From the NCBI GenBank assembly GCA_017540175.1, contig JAFYBN010000039.1, positions 1-50,199 of the forward strand: DNA of 50,199 nucleotides, given 5' to 3'. The notes beneath the pieces are model-generated. The model ran no database searches. It saw only the letters and a program-made list of their open reading frames with translations, and had not been told where the DNA came from. A program made the position numbers and the translations under genes. This document shows, in pieces, positions 7,512 to 16,436 of this stretch. How positions within the stretch are numbered: the first letter of the stretch is position 1; each line of letters opens with the position of its first letter. The DNA comes from Clostridia bacterium. GTDB lineage: Bacteria; Bacillota; Clostridia; Oscillospirales; CAG-272.

Positions 7512-8210
7512 ATGAAAAAAACCATAGCGTTCCTTCTTGCGATCCTGATGCTGTTTGGCGCGACCGCCTGCGGCGGCTCGAACGACGGGGCTCAGGGAAG
7601 CTCCGCAGGTCAAAACGGCGGCTCATCCCAGTCGGGCGACTCCACACAATCAGGCGCCTCGACGCAGTCAGGCGGGAACAGCTCGTCCGGGTCTTCCGGC
7701 GCGGTCGAGGCCCGGCTGACGGGCAAGCTCACGTACATCGATCTTGACGACAGGGATCCGTCCATCCTGCGCGGCGTCACGGTGAAGGGAAATTGCGCCG
7801 GGACCGGCGAATTCAATGCAAAACCCACCTCGACCGAGGGGATCCGCTGCGCTTTTGAGCTGAACGAGTGGGTGGAATTCTACCCGGATACCGACAAGGA
7901 ATACGCTCTGCGCGTATGGGCTCTCAAGCATCGCGACGATTGGGATTATTACAATACCTGCAAGTTTTCCGATCTGATGCCGAATTTTGTAAACTACTGC
8001 GATCTGCATTATCCCGTGGACAGCGATACTCCGGAAGAATGGTACTGGGGCAGCTTCTATCTGAATCCGTACGACTGCGAACCCGGATATTACGATTTTG
8101 TTTTCACCTACGAGGGAAAAGCGATCGCCGTTCTTCAGACCCGTTTCTATCAGGACGCGGAGTTGTCCGAAAAATCCGATGCCGAACTGGAAGCGCTGAT
8201 GAAGGAATAA
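7512..8210 (+). CDS. Lipoprotein of unknown function
   Basis: A 232-residue lipoprotein from ATG7512 (AAGGAGA upstream). Signal peptide with lipobox ending at Cys20 (FGATAC). Residues 21-63 are a Ser/Gly/Gln-rich flexible linker with repeated QSG(D/A)STQSG units. The folded part (about 65-232) is rich in Tyr, Trp and Asp (YYNTCKFSDLMPNFVNYC, EEWYWGSFYLNPYDCEPGYYDF) and includes an alternation typical of a beta-sandwich binding domain. I do not recognise the family. It has its own promoter and a strong terminator, so it is expressed alone. Confidence 0.8.
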   Translation: MKKTIAFLLAILMLFGATACGGSNDGAQGSSAGQNGGSSQSGDSTQSGASTQSGGNSSSGSSGAVEARLTGKLTYIDLDDRDPSILRGVTVKGNCAGTGEFNAKPTSTEGIRCAFELNEWVEFYPDTDKEYALRVWALKHRDDWDYYNTCKFSDLMPNFVNYCDLHYPVDSDTPEEWYWGSFYLNPYDCEPGYYDFVFTYEGKAIAVLQTRFYQDAELSEKSDAELEALMKE

Positions 8211-8249
8211 GAGCCCGAGATCCCTTTGTTTACAGAATGCCACGCAAAA

Positions 8250-8288
8250 CGCCCCGGAGAAATCCCTCCGGGGCGCTGTTATTTTCTG
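8250..8288 (+). terminator. Rho-independent terminator after the lipoprotein gene
   Basis: CGCCCCGGAG (8250-8259) pairs perfectly with CTCCGGGGCG (8266-8275) around a 6-base loop, followed by a T-rich tail. An AAAAC run on the other side could let it work for the converging transketolase operon too. Confidence 0.85.
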
Positions 8289-8332
8289 CTTCGAGTAGGA
8301 CCGATGTGTTTTTCACGCCGATCGATCCCCCT

Positions 8333-8398
8333 CATAAAAGCTTTTTGCCCGCGATGCGAAGCATCGCAGCTTTTATCCCGAAAAAGCCGCGTTCCCCC
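8333..8398 (+). repeat. Dispersed repeat family B, copy 1
   Basis: Contains the perfect stem GCGATGC / GCATCGC with a 3-base loop, framed by AAAAGC...GCTTTT and ending in AAAGCCGCGTTCCCCCTT. Other copies are at 24104-24160 and 29904-29970. This copy begins immediately after the stop codon of the minus-strand transketolase subunit. Confidence 0.8.
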
Positions 8399-9340
8399 TT
8401 ACGCCTTCAGCGCGATGGCCGCCTTCGCCTTTTCCGCGATGGACTGCGCGTCGAGGTGGTAGTAGGAGATCAGCTCCTTCGCGGGACCGGAGCGGCCGAA
8501 CTCGTCGTTGATGCCGACGCGCAGGACCGGGGTCGGACGCTTTTCGGCGAGGCATTCGCAGACCGCGCCGCCGAGCCCGCCGATGACCGTGTGCTCTTCG
8601 CAGGTGACGAGCGCGCCGCATCTCGCGGCTTCCGCCACGATGAGGTCCTCGTCGAGGGGCTTGATGGTCGAGATGTTCACGACCGACGCCGAAATGCCCT
8701 CCGCCGCGAGAAGCTCCCGCGCCGCCAGCGCCTGTTCGACCTCGATGCCCGTCGCTATGAGGGAAACGTCGCTGCCGTCCGCCATCTTCACGCCCTTGCC
8801 GATCTCGAACTTGTAATCGTCGCCGAAGAGGGTCGGGACCGCCATTCTGCCGAAGCGGAGGTACACGGGTCCCACGTAATCGATCGCCGCCTTGACCGCC
8901 AGTCTCGCTTCGACCGCGTCGGCGGGATTGAGGATCACCATCCCGGGGATCGTGCGCATGAGGGCGATGTCCTCGCAGCACTGGTGGGTCGCGCCGTCCT
9001 CGCCGACGGTGATGCCCGCGTGGGTCGCGCCGATCTTCACGTTGTTGTGGGGATAGCCGATGGAGTTGCGCACCTGCTCGAACGAGCGCCCCGCCGCGAA
9101 CATGGCGAAGGAGGACGCGAACGGGATCTTGCCGCAGAGGGACATGCCCACGGCGACGCAGATCATGTTGTTCTCTGCGATACCGCAGTCAAAATGACGC
9201 TCCGGGAACACCTTCTTGAAGGTGCCGGTCTTGGTCGCCGCCGCGAGGTCCGCGTCGAGCACGACCAGATTATCGTAAATTGCGCCGAATTCCGCGAGCG
9301 CCTTGCCGTACGCCTCGCGGGTTGCGATTTTGTCAGCCAT
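8399..9340 (-). CDS. tktB: Transketolase, C-terminal (pyrimidine-binding and C-domain) subunit
   Basis: A 313-residue protein matching the second half of transketolase/DXS-type enzymes: DADLAAATKTGTF, ERHFDCGIAENNM (catalytic Glu of the pyrimidine domain), GATHAGITVGEDGATHQ and the C-domain EEHTVIGGLGGAVCE. Together with the N-terminal subunit it would transfer two-carbon units in the pentose phosphate pathway. Split transketolases are common in Clostridia and Archaea, but the halves usually sit next to each other; here another gene lies between them. AAAGGA lies about 10 bases before the ATG at 9340. All three minus-strand genes (11116 to 8399) look like one operon. Confidence 0.94.
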   Translation of the reverse strand: MADKIATREAYGKALAEFGAIYDNLVVLDADLAAATKTGTFKKVFPERHFDCGIAENNMICVAVGMSLCGKIPFASSFAMFAAGRSFEQVRNSIGYPHNNVKIGATHAGITVGEDGATHQCCEDIALMRTIPGMVILNPADAVEARLAVKAAIDYVGPVYLRFGRMAVPTLFGDDYKFEIGKGVKMADGSDVSLIATGIEVEQALAARELLAAEGISASVVNISTIKPLDEDLIVAEAARCGALVTCEEHTVIGGLGGAVCECLAEKRPTPVLRVGINDEFGRSGPAKELISYYHLDAQSIAEKAKAAIALKA

Positions 9341-9373
9341 TTTTTCGTTTTCCTTTCGTTATCGTCGTTTCAA

Positions 9374-10249
9374 TCAATTCGTCCCGTGTCCGGGGTCTTT
9401 GTGTCCGAGGACCGCCTGCCGGAAGGGACTGCTCCGCGCCTCGAGATCGGGGAACCGGTGTTCCAGCGCGGCGACGGAGATCTCGATGTCCTCCGCGGCT
9501 TCTCTCGCGCTGTTTGTTCCGACCGTGACCATGTCGCATTCCCGGATCGCGTTCCACGCGAACGTCAGCCCCACATAGGGCGTGCAGCGCCCCGCCGCCA
9601 TCGGCTTGATGGTCATGACGGGATGCCTTGCCTCGTGGATGACGCGGGCGACGTTTTCGACCTCGACCTGCATGAGAAATCCCATGCAGTTGAAGATCTG
9701 GATATAGGTTTCGACGTCGTATTCGTTCCAGTCCGCGTACTGGACGACCTCGGGCATGTGCGCGGAAAGCCCGGGGATGAGTCCCTCGTCCCGGATCATC
9801 GCAAGATAGTCCGGCAGGCGGGGGATTGAGCGGAGGTTCTTGTTCACAAGCTGTTCCACGCTCGTGTGGTGGATGAGGCAGAAGTCCGAGCCGATCTCGC
9901 GGCTGTGCCGGACGGCGGCGCGCGCCTCGCGTCTCCCCTCCGGCGTGTCGTCCACACAGAAGGCGGGGGTGTCGATGCGGATGATCTTCCTGCCCGCTTT
10001 CTGCTCCGCCCAGTCGACCGCCGCGGCGGCAATGGGCGTGGTGCTGAGCGGCGCCATGACCGCGTCCACACCCGCCGAGAGGAAGGTCTCAAATACCGGC
10101 CAGAAATCCGGCGGATTCGCGAATTTCTCCCGGATGGCGGCGTCCGCGGCGGCTCCGGTGTGGCTCCAGCCGAGCAGCCAGTTCGTGCCGATGAGCATGC
10201 GCGGCAGGCTGAGCCCGCCGACCTCGGTTCTCGGAAACGTGCTTAACAT
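9374..10249 (-). CDS. Unrecognised TIM-barrel-like protein between the transketolase halves
   Basis: A 291-residue cytoplasmic protein. ATG10249 is chosen because AAGGGG lies about 6 bases upstream; a GTG two codons earlier is possible. The N-terminus PRTEVGGLSLPRMLIGTNWLLG is reminiscent of aldo/keto reductases, and alternating strands such as AGVDAVMAPL, RKIIRIDTPAF, SDFCLIHHT, MTIKPMAAGRCTPYVG suggest a beta/alpha barrel, but I do not see the Asp-Tyr-Lys-His tetrad of that family. KPMAAG near the end resembles the aldo/keto-reductase KPLAAG strand. Its position inside the split transketolase operon suggests a role in sugar phosphate or carbohydrate metabolism. Function unknown. Confidence 0.8.
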   Translation of the reverse strand: MLSTFPRTEVGGLSLPRMLIGTNWLLGWSHTGAAADAAIREKFANPPDFWPVFETFLSAGVDAVMAPLSTTPIAAAAVDWAEQKAGRKIIRIDTPAFCVDDTPEGRREARAAVRHSREIGSDFCLIHHTSVEQLVNKNLRSIPRLPDYLAMIRDEGLIPGLSAHMPEVVQYADWNEYDVETYIQIFNCMGFLMQVEVENVARVIHEARHPVMTIKPMAAGRCTPYVGLTFAWNAIRECDMVTVGTNSAREAAEDIEISVAALEHRFPDLEARSSPFRQAVLGHKDPGHGTN

Positions 10250-10291
10250 AAACACCCCTTTCTCGCGTGCCGGACGGTCTGCGGGAACAGA

Positions 10292-11116
10292 TTATCTCTC
10301 GCCGAGATCCTTCATCGCGATTTCGTACTGCTCGTCGTTCGGAGCGGCGCCGTGCCACGACACGCTGTTTTCCATATAGGAAACGCCCTTGCCCTTGACG
10401 CTGTGGGAGATGATGACGGTGGGCTTGTCCGTGCACGCTCTCGCCGCCTTGTACGCGGCTTCGATGGAGTCGAAATCGTGCGCGTCGCATTCCACGACGT
10501 TCCAGCCGAACGCCGTGAACTTTTCGGGATACGGAGCGGGGTTCATGACCTCCGCGATCGGACCGTCGATCTGCAGTCCGTTGAAGTCGATCAGCCAGCA
10601 GAGGTTCGAGAGCTTGTAGTGCCCCGCGAACATGGCGGCCTCCCATACCTGACCCTCTTCGGTCTCGCCGTCGCCGAGGATGGCGTAGACGCGGACGGAG
10701 GTGCCGTCGATCTTGTTCGCCAGCGCCATGCCGCAGGAGGTGGACGCGCCCTGACCGAGCGAGCCGGAGGTCATGTCGACGCCCGGGGTGTGCTTCATGT
10801 CGGGATGTCCCTGGAGATAGCTCGAGGTCTGACGGAAGGTCTTCAGATCCTCGACGGGGAAGTAGCCGCGGTGCGCGAGCGCGGAGTAAAGACCGGGCGC
10901 GCAGTGGCCCTTCGAGAGCACGAGACGGTCGCGTCCCGCCCAGTCCGGATTCTTCGGGTCAATGTTCAGCTCCTCGAAATAGAGGTAGGCGAGCACGTCC
11001 GCGATGGAAAGGCTTCCGCCGGGATGTCCGCTCTTCGCCGAATGAACCGCGTCGATGATGCCGACTCGGATCTGCCGGGCGATTTCGGCAAGTTCGGTTT
11101 TTCTTTTTTCTTCCAT
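10292..11116 (-). CDS. tktA: Transketolase, N-terminal thiamine diphosphate-binding subunit
   Basis: A 274-residue protein with the thiamine pyrophosphate/Mg half of transketolase: SAKSGHPGGSLS, LSKGHCAPGLYSAL, SGSLGQGAS and the metal-binding GDGETEEGQVWEAAMFA ... DFNGLQIDG (GDG-x~25-N). Start ATG11116 follows AGAAAGG and lies about 60 bp downstream of a clear promoter; the open frame extends further upstream but that part is antisense to the tRNA region. It is the first gene of a three-gene operon ending with the C-terminal subunit. Confidence 0.95.
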   Translation of the reverse strand: MEEKRKTELAEIARQIRVGIIDAVHSAKSGHPGGSLSIADVLAYLYFEELNIDPKNPDWAGRDRLVLSKGHCAPGLYSALAHRGYFPVEDLKTFRQTSSYLQGHPDMKHTPGVDMTSGSLGQGASTSCGMALANKIDGTSVRVYAILGDGETEEGQVWEAAMFAGHYKLSNLCWLIDFNGLQIDGPIAEVMNPAPYPEKFTAFGWNVVECDAHDFDSIEAAYKAARACTDKPTVIISHSVKGKGVSYMENSVSWHGAAPNDEQYEIAMKDLGER

Positions 11117-11185
11117 GTTGTATGCCTTTCTGAGATGACGGGCGGGGGAGGGTCCGCTCCTCCGCCGCGCAATTGGATTCACTCT

Positions 11186-11214
11186 ATTGTAAACGATTCG
11201 CGGAAAAAAGTCAA
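11186..11214 (-). promoter_or_regulatory. Promoter of the split-transketolase operon
   Basis: On the minus strand TTGACT (11214-11209), 17 bp, TACAAT (11191-11186). It is divergent from the tRNA-Ser promoter, with about 60 bp between the two -35 boxes. Confidence 0.85.
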
Positions 11215-11275
11215 TCGCCGCGGGGAAACTTCTTGGCGCGGAAACGAAAATATTTTGTTTTTTCCCGAGAAGCTC

Positions 11276-11304
11276 TTGACAAAACGGTGTGTTTATATTA
11301 TAAT
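11276..11304 (+). promoter_or_regulatory. Promoter of the tRNA-Ser gene
   Basis: TTGACA (11276-11281), 17 bp, TATAAT (11299-11304). The tRNA starts about 55 bp after the expected transcription start. Confidence 0.88.
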
Positions 11305-11365
11305 AATCGGGCATGGTGTGATGACAAAGCCGCGCCTGCCGTCCGAAAAGACGTATACTTGGTAC

Positions 11366-11454
11366 GGAGAAGTACTCAAGAGGCCGAAGAGGCGCCCCTG
11401 CTAAGGGTGTAGGTCGGGATGACCGGCGCGAGAGTTCAAATCTCTCCTTCTCCG
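11366..11454 (+). tRNA. tRNA-Ser, anticodon GCU
   Basis: The acceptor arms GGAGAAG (11366-11372) and CTTCTCC (11447-11453) pair fully, with discriminator G at 11454. The anticodon stem CGCCC / GGGTG surrounds the loop CTGCTAA, so the anticodon is GCU (reads AGC/AGU, Ser). A long variable arm (GTCGGGATGACC region), as required for a class II tRNA, precedes the T-arm GAGAGTTCAAATCTCTC. The 3' CCA is not encoded. It is a single-gene unit with its own promoter and terminator. Confidence 0.95.
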
Positions 11455-11461
11455 GGAAAAC

Positions 11462-11516
11462 AACACAATATACAGCGGTGTGAACGGATGAAGCCGTCTG
11501 TGTATTGTGTTTTTTC
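11462..11516 (+). terminator. Terminator of tRNA-Ser
   Basis: AACACAATATACAG (11462-11475) pairs with CTGTGTATTGTGTT (11498-11511) with one G-T wobble, followed by a T-run. Eight bases separate it from the tRNA. Confidence 0.9.
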
Positions 11517-11677
11517 ATTTTCCGCCGTTTCTTTCCGGCGTTCCGTTCCGCGGCGTCTGACCTCGCGGGAAACAGGCGCGGGATCTTTCCCAATCCGCTT
11601 CCCGATCGCCTTGGACTTCATTCTTTTTTCGGGAATGAACAAATTCCCGACACAGGGCCGAAAATAGCCCGATCCTC

Positions 11678-11706
11678 TTGACAGAGCAGGGAAAATGTGG
11701 TAAATT
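11678..11706 (+). promoter_or_regulatory. Promoter of the SLH/caspase-like surface protein gene
   Basis: TTGACA (11678-11683), 17 bp, TAAATT (11701-11706). The -35 is consensus and the -10 differs at two positions. The transcript would carry a leader of about 130 bases before ATG11847. Between the tRNA terminator and this promoter (11517-11677) I see nothing else. Confidence 0.75.
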
Positions 11707-11846
11707 ATCCAAGTGAGGAGTCTGTTTGAGACCTTGTTCCCGGGAGCGCATTCCCGGAACGGATCAGCCCGGAGGACCGCGCGCGCCGTTTCTTCTTTGA
11801 TCGGTGAAGCTTTCCTCCGAATGACGGTTTGAAGGAGGATCTTGTC

Positions 11847-14800
11847 ATGAAAAAGACCTTGCTGCGGAGCGTTCTGCTCATGCTTCTTATCCTGTCGCTG
11901 GCAGGCGTTATGGCGGTCGGCGTTCACGCGGCCGGCGCGTCGTCCTACGGTCCGGAATCCGGCGTGAAGGACGTCTGCGTGTTCCTTCCGTATGACGGAA
12001 CCGCGCGGAATAATTTCAGCGCGCTCGAGCATGTGGGAGAAACCGTCGCCGCCTATACCGGCGGGGAATTGCTGTGCTACAAGGGGACGGAAGCGACCAT
12101 CGACCGGCTGGCAGCCGCAGTGGAGAAATGCGCCGTCGTGATCATCGGCTCGCACGGCAACAGCGGCACATTCGGCCTGACGACGGATAACGGTCTGACC
12201 GCTCATGACTATGCGTGCGGACATGCCTCGGACGACGGTGAACGCACGAAGAAAGAAAATGGGAACGATGTTCTCGATTATCACCTCTGGTCGGTGGACG
12301 GCACGACGATCGCCGATCACATGACAAAGGACGCGCCGGGCAATCTGGTCGTACTGTGTTCCTGCGAGGGGATGAAGACGGACAGATTCTGCGCTCCCCT
12401 GAGAAATAAAGGCGTTTCCGTCGTTTACGGCTATTCGGAATCGGTCAGCAGCAACGGCGACCTCACAATGGCGTCCGTTTTTCTGAACGGACTCTGCGAA
12501 CGGATGCCGGTCTCCGAAGCCTTTTGGAAAATGAAGGCGGAAATGGGACAGTCGTGGGACGCGAGCCAGGGGAATTACACGCTTGAGGAAGCACGGCAGT
12601 ACGGCATCGCTTTCCCGATCATCGTGTCGGCGGAGGATCCCTATCCCGGCATGGGGAACGTCAGCTTCGATCAGGTATCGGACAGTCCGTGGAAGCTGCC
12701 CGTCCGCACCGACGTCCCCGAAAAGAACGTTCTCATGCTGAACGCCGACCGAAACACCGTGATCGCGGAAACAAGGGATCCGGTCCGGGAGGTCAGTATC
12801 GCCGCCGGCGGGATCCCCTCGGGGACGAGTCTGTCCGTATCCGGCAATCAGGTGGTCCTGACCGGAAAACCGGACAAAAAGGGCTATACGGTCGCCACCC
12901 TGAAGATCACGACGGAAAAGAACGAAACGATCACCAAGCCCGTCGGATGTCTCGTCGCGGATTATTCGTCCCTGAAGGCTTCTTCGCAGGACGTCGCCCT
13001 TGACGCCTTGAGCGTGCAGATGTGGAGCAACGCCTACTCCTTCACCAACGTCGGAGGGCTGTATGAAATATGGTTCAATTTTGACACAAGCGCTTCCACG
13101 TTTGACATCCGGAGATTCAGCGGGTGCCTGCCGGTATCCCTGGAATTCGGTTATGATCCGAACGTAAAGGGACGGGCGTATATACGGACCAGTGAGAACA
13201 GGATCAGGGGAAATTCGTATCTGGCCACGCCTCCGGGCGAATACAGCGTGACGCTCGATTACTTCACGATGGCAGGCGAGGTGTTCCGGCATACGGTCAA
13301 TATCACCGTCAAACCGAAGCATTCCTATACGCCTATGTACTACTTATATCAATCCGTGTCTTTGTCCTTCAGACGGTACGACGAGGTTTCCATCGGGATC
13401 CAGCGCGAAGTAAAGGAAAATCAATTCACGCATAGGGAGGACTGGCCCGCAGGTTCCGTCACCCGCATCGAGATCACGGAGGGCAGTCTGCCGAAGGGAA
13501 TGTATGTAGCGAACAGCTTCCTGAAGCCCTGCGGTCTGTACGGAACGCCGACGGAATCGGGTGATTTCACGGCGACGATCCGGGTCACGACTTATCAGGA
13601 TACCTACGATTATTATTATAAAATCCACGTCGACGACGCCGAAAAGCTGACGGGAACGGTCAAACTGAACGGAAGCGTGAAACACGTCGGAGACACGCTC
13701 GACTTCACCGTGACGGACGCCCCGGGCGAGCCGTACAAGATCCAGTGGCAGTACAGCCACTACAAAACGGATTGGTACGATATCGCGAAGCATGCCGCGG
13801 ACAGCACCTGGTACGCAAATTCTTCGTTTGCCAAATACTATATCCGCGTAAAGATCACGAAGGACGGATACGGCGGCGCGCTCTATTCCGATTATCGGTA
13901 CATCAACCCCGTCGAGGACCTGACCGGAAAGATCTACATCGTGAACAACCCCTCGCCCGGGGTGAAAGCGTTCACGGGATTCACCGGACTTATTAACTCG
14001 CTGTATCAGAACGAAGAAGCGAAGGTCCATTGTCAGTGGCAGATCAGCGACGACGGGGTCTCCGGCTGGACGGACATCTCCGGACAGAAGGACAGGGGCT
14101 ACACGCCGACGAGCGCCGACCTCGGGAAGTACATCCGCCTGACCGCGACGGCGGACGGCTTTGCCGGATCGGTGATCAGCGCCGCCAAGCAGGTCTCAAA
14201 ACCGGGGAATTACGCTGATCCCGTCACGCCGCAGCTGACGTCCGAAATCCCCTACGATCATGTCACGGTCCTGAACGCGAAGACGGATCAGGAATACCTC
14301 GTGACCTACTCGGCCGCAGCACCCGGCGATTGGACCGGAGCGGAGCATCCTTCCTCCGACGGGGAGCTGACGCTGTCCTGCGAGAAGAACAGAACGGTGT
14401 ACGTCCACACCCGGATGCGGGAGACCGAGGAAAAGGCGGCCGGGACCAAATCGTCATACAACAAGACCTATTCCGGCGTCGTGACCGCTCTCGCCGATTT
14501 TGTCCTCGACCAAACGTCGTTCAAAACGAAGGTCGGCGACGTCACTCCGCTCACCGTCAGCCCGCTTCCGAGTAATGTTTCCGGCTGGGACGACTATGAG
14601 GTCGAATGGTATGTGAACGGTACCGAAGCGGAGATCTACACCGACGCCGCCTGCACGATCCCGGTGCCCGATGGGATGGTGACCTGCAAGACGGTGTACG
14701 TCAAGGGGATCACGCCGACCCACAGCGTGACGGTCGGCGTTGAAAAACAGTTGGGGCTCGCCGATATCCGCATCGCGCAGTGCGTGGTCGAGATCGCCGA

Positions 14801-16394
14801 CAGCGACGGCGATTTCGTCCTGCAGCATCTGGATCTCGACACGGTGACGACGTTCCCGGGCGACACGGTGACAACGGACTATACCACCGATCCTTCGCCG
14901 GCAAAAGTGGGGGATCTGAGTTTTGAAAAAAACTCCGGCCCGGAAAGCGATCTCCTGCTGACGGATAACGAAGACGGGACCGTGTCGATCCATGTACCCG
15001 ACGGCGCGAAAGACGGAACATACTATTACAGCGTATTGGTCGACGGGACGGCGACTCCCATCCTTTCGGCGATCCGGATCAACGTGGTCTCCGACAAGGC
15101 TTCCGTCACGCTGGACGCGAACAACGGCCTCGGCGAAACGGTCAAGACCGTCGTCGATCTCGGCTCCGAATTCATCCTGCCCGAGCTTCCGGAAAGCTTT
15201 ACGGTCCCCGACGGATACGAATTTGACGGATGGGACGCGGGCGACGCCGGCGACAGCTTCAACGTCGGCGAGAACGTGACCGTTCTCGCAAAGTGGGCGG
15301 TTCACGTCCACACGATCGTCAAGGTCCCGGCAGCCGATCCGACCTGCGAATCGGACGGAACAATGGAGCATTATTGCTGCACGTCCTGCGGCAAAACCTT
15401 TACGGATGAAGCGGGGACCGCCGAAGCGGCGCCGGACTCCTTCACCGTCCCGGCCGCCGGGCACAAGCCTGAGCACGTCCCCGCAAAGGAACCGTCCTGC
15501 CAGGAAAACGGGAACAAAGAGTATTACGAATGTTCCGTATGCGGCAAGTGGTTCGCGGACGCAGCCGGAACGGCGGAGATCACCGACTACCGCGACGTGA
15601 TCCTCTCCGCGCCCGGCCACGACTGGAGCGAGTGGACGGAAACCAAACCGGCGACTGTCTATGAGGAGGGCGAAGAGAGCCGCACCTGCAGCCGCTGCGG
15701 CGAAACGGAAACGCAGCCTGTCCCGGCGCTCGATTACGATCCCGATGAAGAGATCCCGTTCTATCCCTTCTTCCCGATCACGAAACCCGACGCTCCCGAG
15801 ACGCCCGTCACGCCGGCGGAACCCGCGGCGCCCGTCCTTCCGTTCACCGACGTTACGCCCGCTTCGCCCTACTACGACGACATCGAGTTCGTCTATGAGA
15901 ACGACATCATGATCGGCATGAGCGAAACCGAGTTCGGCGAAAACCTCCCGTTGACGAGGGGCATGATCGTGACGGTCCTCTGGCGCATGGAAGGCAGACC
16001 GGACGTCGGGTATGCCGGCACGTTTACCGACGTACCGGCGGGCATGTGGTACACTGACGGCGTCGAATGGGCGGCGTCGAAGGGCATCGTCCTCGGCTAC
16101 GGCGACGGACGGTACGGTCCGGACGACGACGTGACCCGCGAGCAGCTCGCAGCGATCCTTTACCGATACGCGAAATTCAAGGGCCGCGACGTCAGCATTG
16201 GTGAGGACACGAACATACTCAGCTACTACGACGCGTTCACATGGGGCGACTGGGCAGTCCCGGCGCTCCAGTGGGCGTGCGGCTCCGGCGTGCTGGAGGA
16301 TGCCCCCGTGGGCATGCTCCGTCCGACCGAGCCCGCGACGAGAGGCGAGATCGCGCACGCGATCCGCGTGTTCCTGGAAGCCGCAGCAGAATAA
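11847..16394 (+). CDS. SLH-anchored multidomain surface protein with caspase/CHAT-like N-domain
   Basis: A 1515-residue exported protein; ATG11847 follows AAGGAGG. Residues 1-29 are a signal peptide (GVHAAG). Residues about 38-265 look like a clan CD (caspase, gingipain, CHAT) cysteine peptidase domain: a hydrophobic strand then SHG with His103 (VVIIGSHGNSG), and a second strand then Cys173 (NLVVLCSCEGM), comparable to LVVLSACET of CHAT proteins, followed by NKGVSVVYGYSESV. The middle carries several Ig-like/beta domains. Residues about 1085-1150 match a Listeria-Bacteroides (flg_new) repeat (VTLDANNGLG... FDGWDAG), 1152-1292 two or three CxxC modules (CTSCGKTF, CSVCGKWF, CSRCGETE), and about 1330-1515 three SLH domains for noncovalent wall binding. 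Likely a secreted peptidase or adhesin; substrate unknown. No other gene shares its transcript. Confidence 0.85.
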   Translation: MKKTLLRSVLLMLLILSLAGVMAVGVHAAGASSYGPESGVKDVCVFLPYDGTARNNFSALEHVGETVAAYTGGELLCYKGTEATIDRLAAAVEKCAVVIIGSHGNSGTFGLTTDNGLTAHDYACGHASDDGERTKKENGNDVLDYHLWSVDGTTIADHMTKDAPGNLVVLCSCEGMKTDRFCAPLRNKGVSVVYGYSESVSSNGDLTMASVFLNGLCERMPVSEAFWKMKAEMGQSWDASQGNYTLEEARQYGIAFPIIVSAEDPYPGMGNVSFDQVSDSPWKLPVRTDVPEKNVLMLNADRNTVIAETRDPVREVSIAAGGIPSGTSLSVSGNQVVLTGKPDKKGYTVATLKITTEKNETITKPVGCLVADYSSLKASSQDVALDALSVQMWSNAYSFTNVGGLYEIWFNFDTSASTFDIRRFSGCLPVSLEFGYDPNVKGRAYIRTSENRIRGNSYLATPPGEYSVTLDYFTMAGEVFRHTVNITVKPKHSYTPMYYLYQSVSLSFRRYDEVSIGIQREVKENQFTHREDWPAGSVTRIEITEGSLPKGMYVANSFLKPCGLYGTPTESGDFTATIRVTTYQDTYDYYYKIHVDDAEKLTGTVKLNGSVKHVGDTLDFTVTDAPGEPYKIQWQYSHYKTDWYDIAKHAADSTWYANSSFAKYYIRVKITKDGYGGALYSDYRYINPVEDLTGKIYIVNNPSPGVKAFTGFTGLINSLYQNEEAKVHCQWQISDDGVSGWTDISGQKDRGYTPTSADLGKYIRLTATADGFAGSVISAAKQVSKPGNYADPVTPQLTSEIPYDHVTVLNAKTDQEYLVTYSAAAPGDWTGAEHPSSDGELTLSCEKNRTVYVHTRMRETEEKAAGTKSSYNKTYSGVVTALADFVLDQTSFKTKVGDVTPLTVSPLPSNVSGWDDYEVEWYVNGTEAEIYTDAACTIPVPDGMVTCKTVYVKGITPTHSVTVGVEKQLGLADIRIAQCVVEIADSDGDFVLQHLDLDTVTTFPGDTVTTDYTTDPSPAKVGDLSFEKNSGPESDLLLTDNEDGTVSIHVPDGAKDGTYYYSVLVDGTATPILSAIRINVVSDKASVTLDANNGLGETVKTVVDLGSEFILPELPESFTVPDGYEFDGWDAGDAGDSFNVGENVTVLAKWAVHVHTIVKVPAADPTCESDGTMEHYCCTSCGKTFTDEAGTAEAAPDSFTVPAAGHKPEHVPAKEPSCQENGNKEYYECSVCGKWFADAAGTAEITDYRDVILSAPGHDWSEWTETKPATVYEEGEESRTCSRCGETETQPVPALDYDPDEEIPFYPFFPITKPDAPETPVTPAEPAAPVLPFTDVTPASPYYDDIEFVYENDIMIGMSETEFGENLPLTRGMIVTVLWRMEGRPDVGYAGTFTDVPAGMWYTDGVEWAASKGIVLGYGDGRYGPDDDVTREQLAAILYRYAKFKGRDVSIGEDTNILSYYDAFTWGDWAVPALQWACGSGVLEDAPVGMLRPTEPATRGEIAHAIRVFLEAAAE

Positions 16395-16407
16395 ACCGCA
16401 GCATACA

Positions 16408-16436
16408 GCCGCCCGGATCCGAAAGGACCGGGCGGC
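16408..16436 (+). terminator. GC-rich hairpin after the SLH gene
   Basis: GCCGCCCGG (16408-16416) pairs with CCGGGCGGC (16428-16436), with an inner TCC/GGA extension. No T-tract follows, so termination here would be weak; the T-tailed hairpin at 16627 is the better candidate. Confidence 0.5.

Noticed and set aside
11305-11365. Small structured RNA before tRNA-Ser
   Set aside because: The leader is short and only part of the tRNA precursor; I find no conserved fold such as SRP or 6S RNA.
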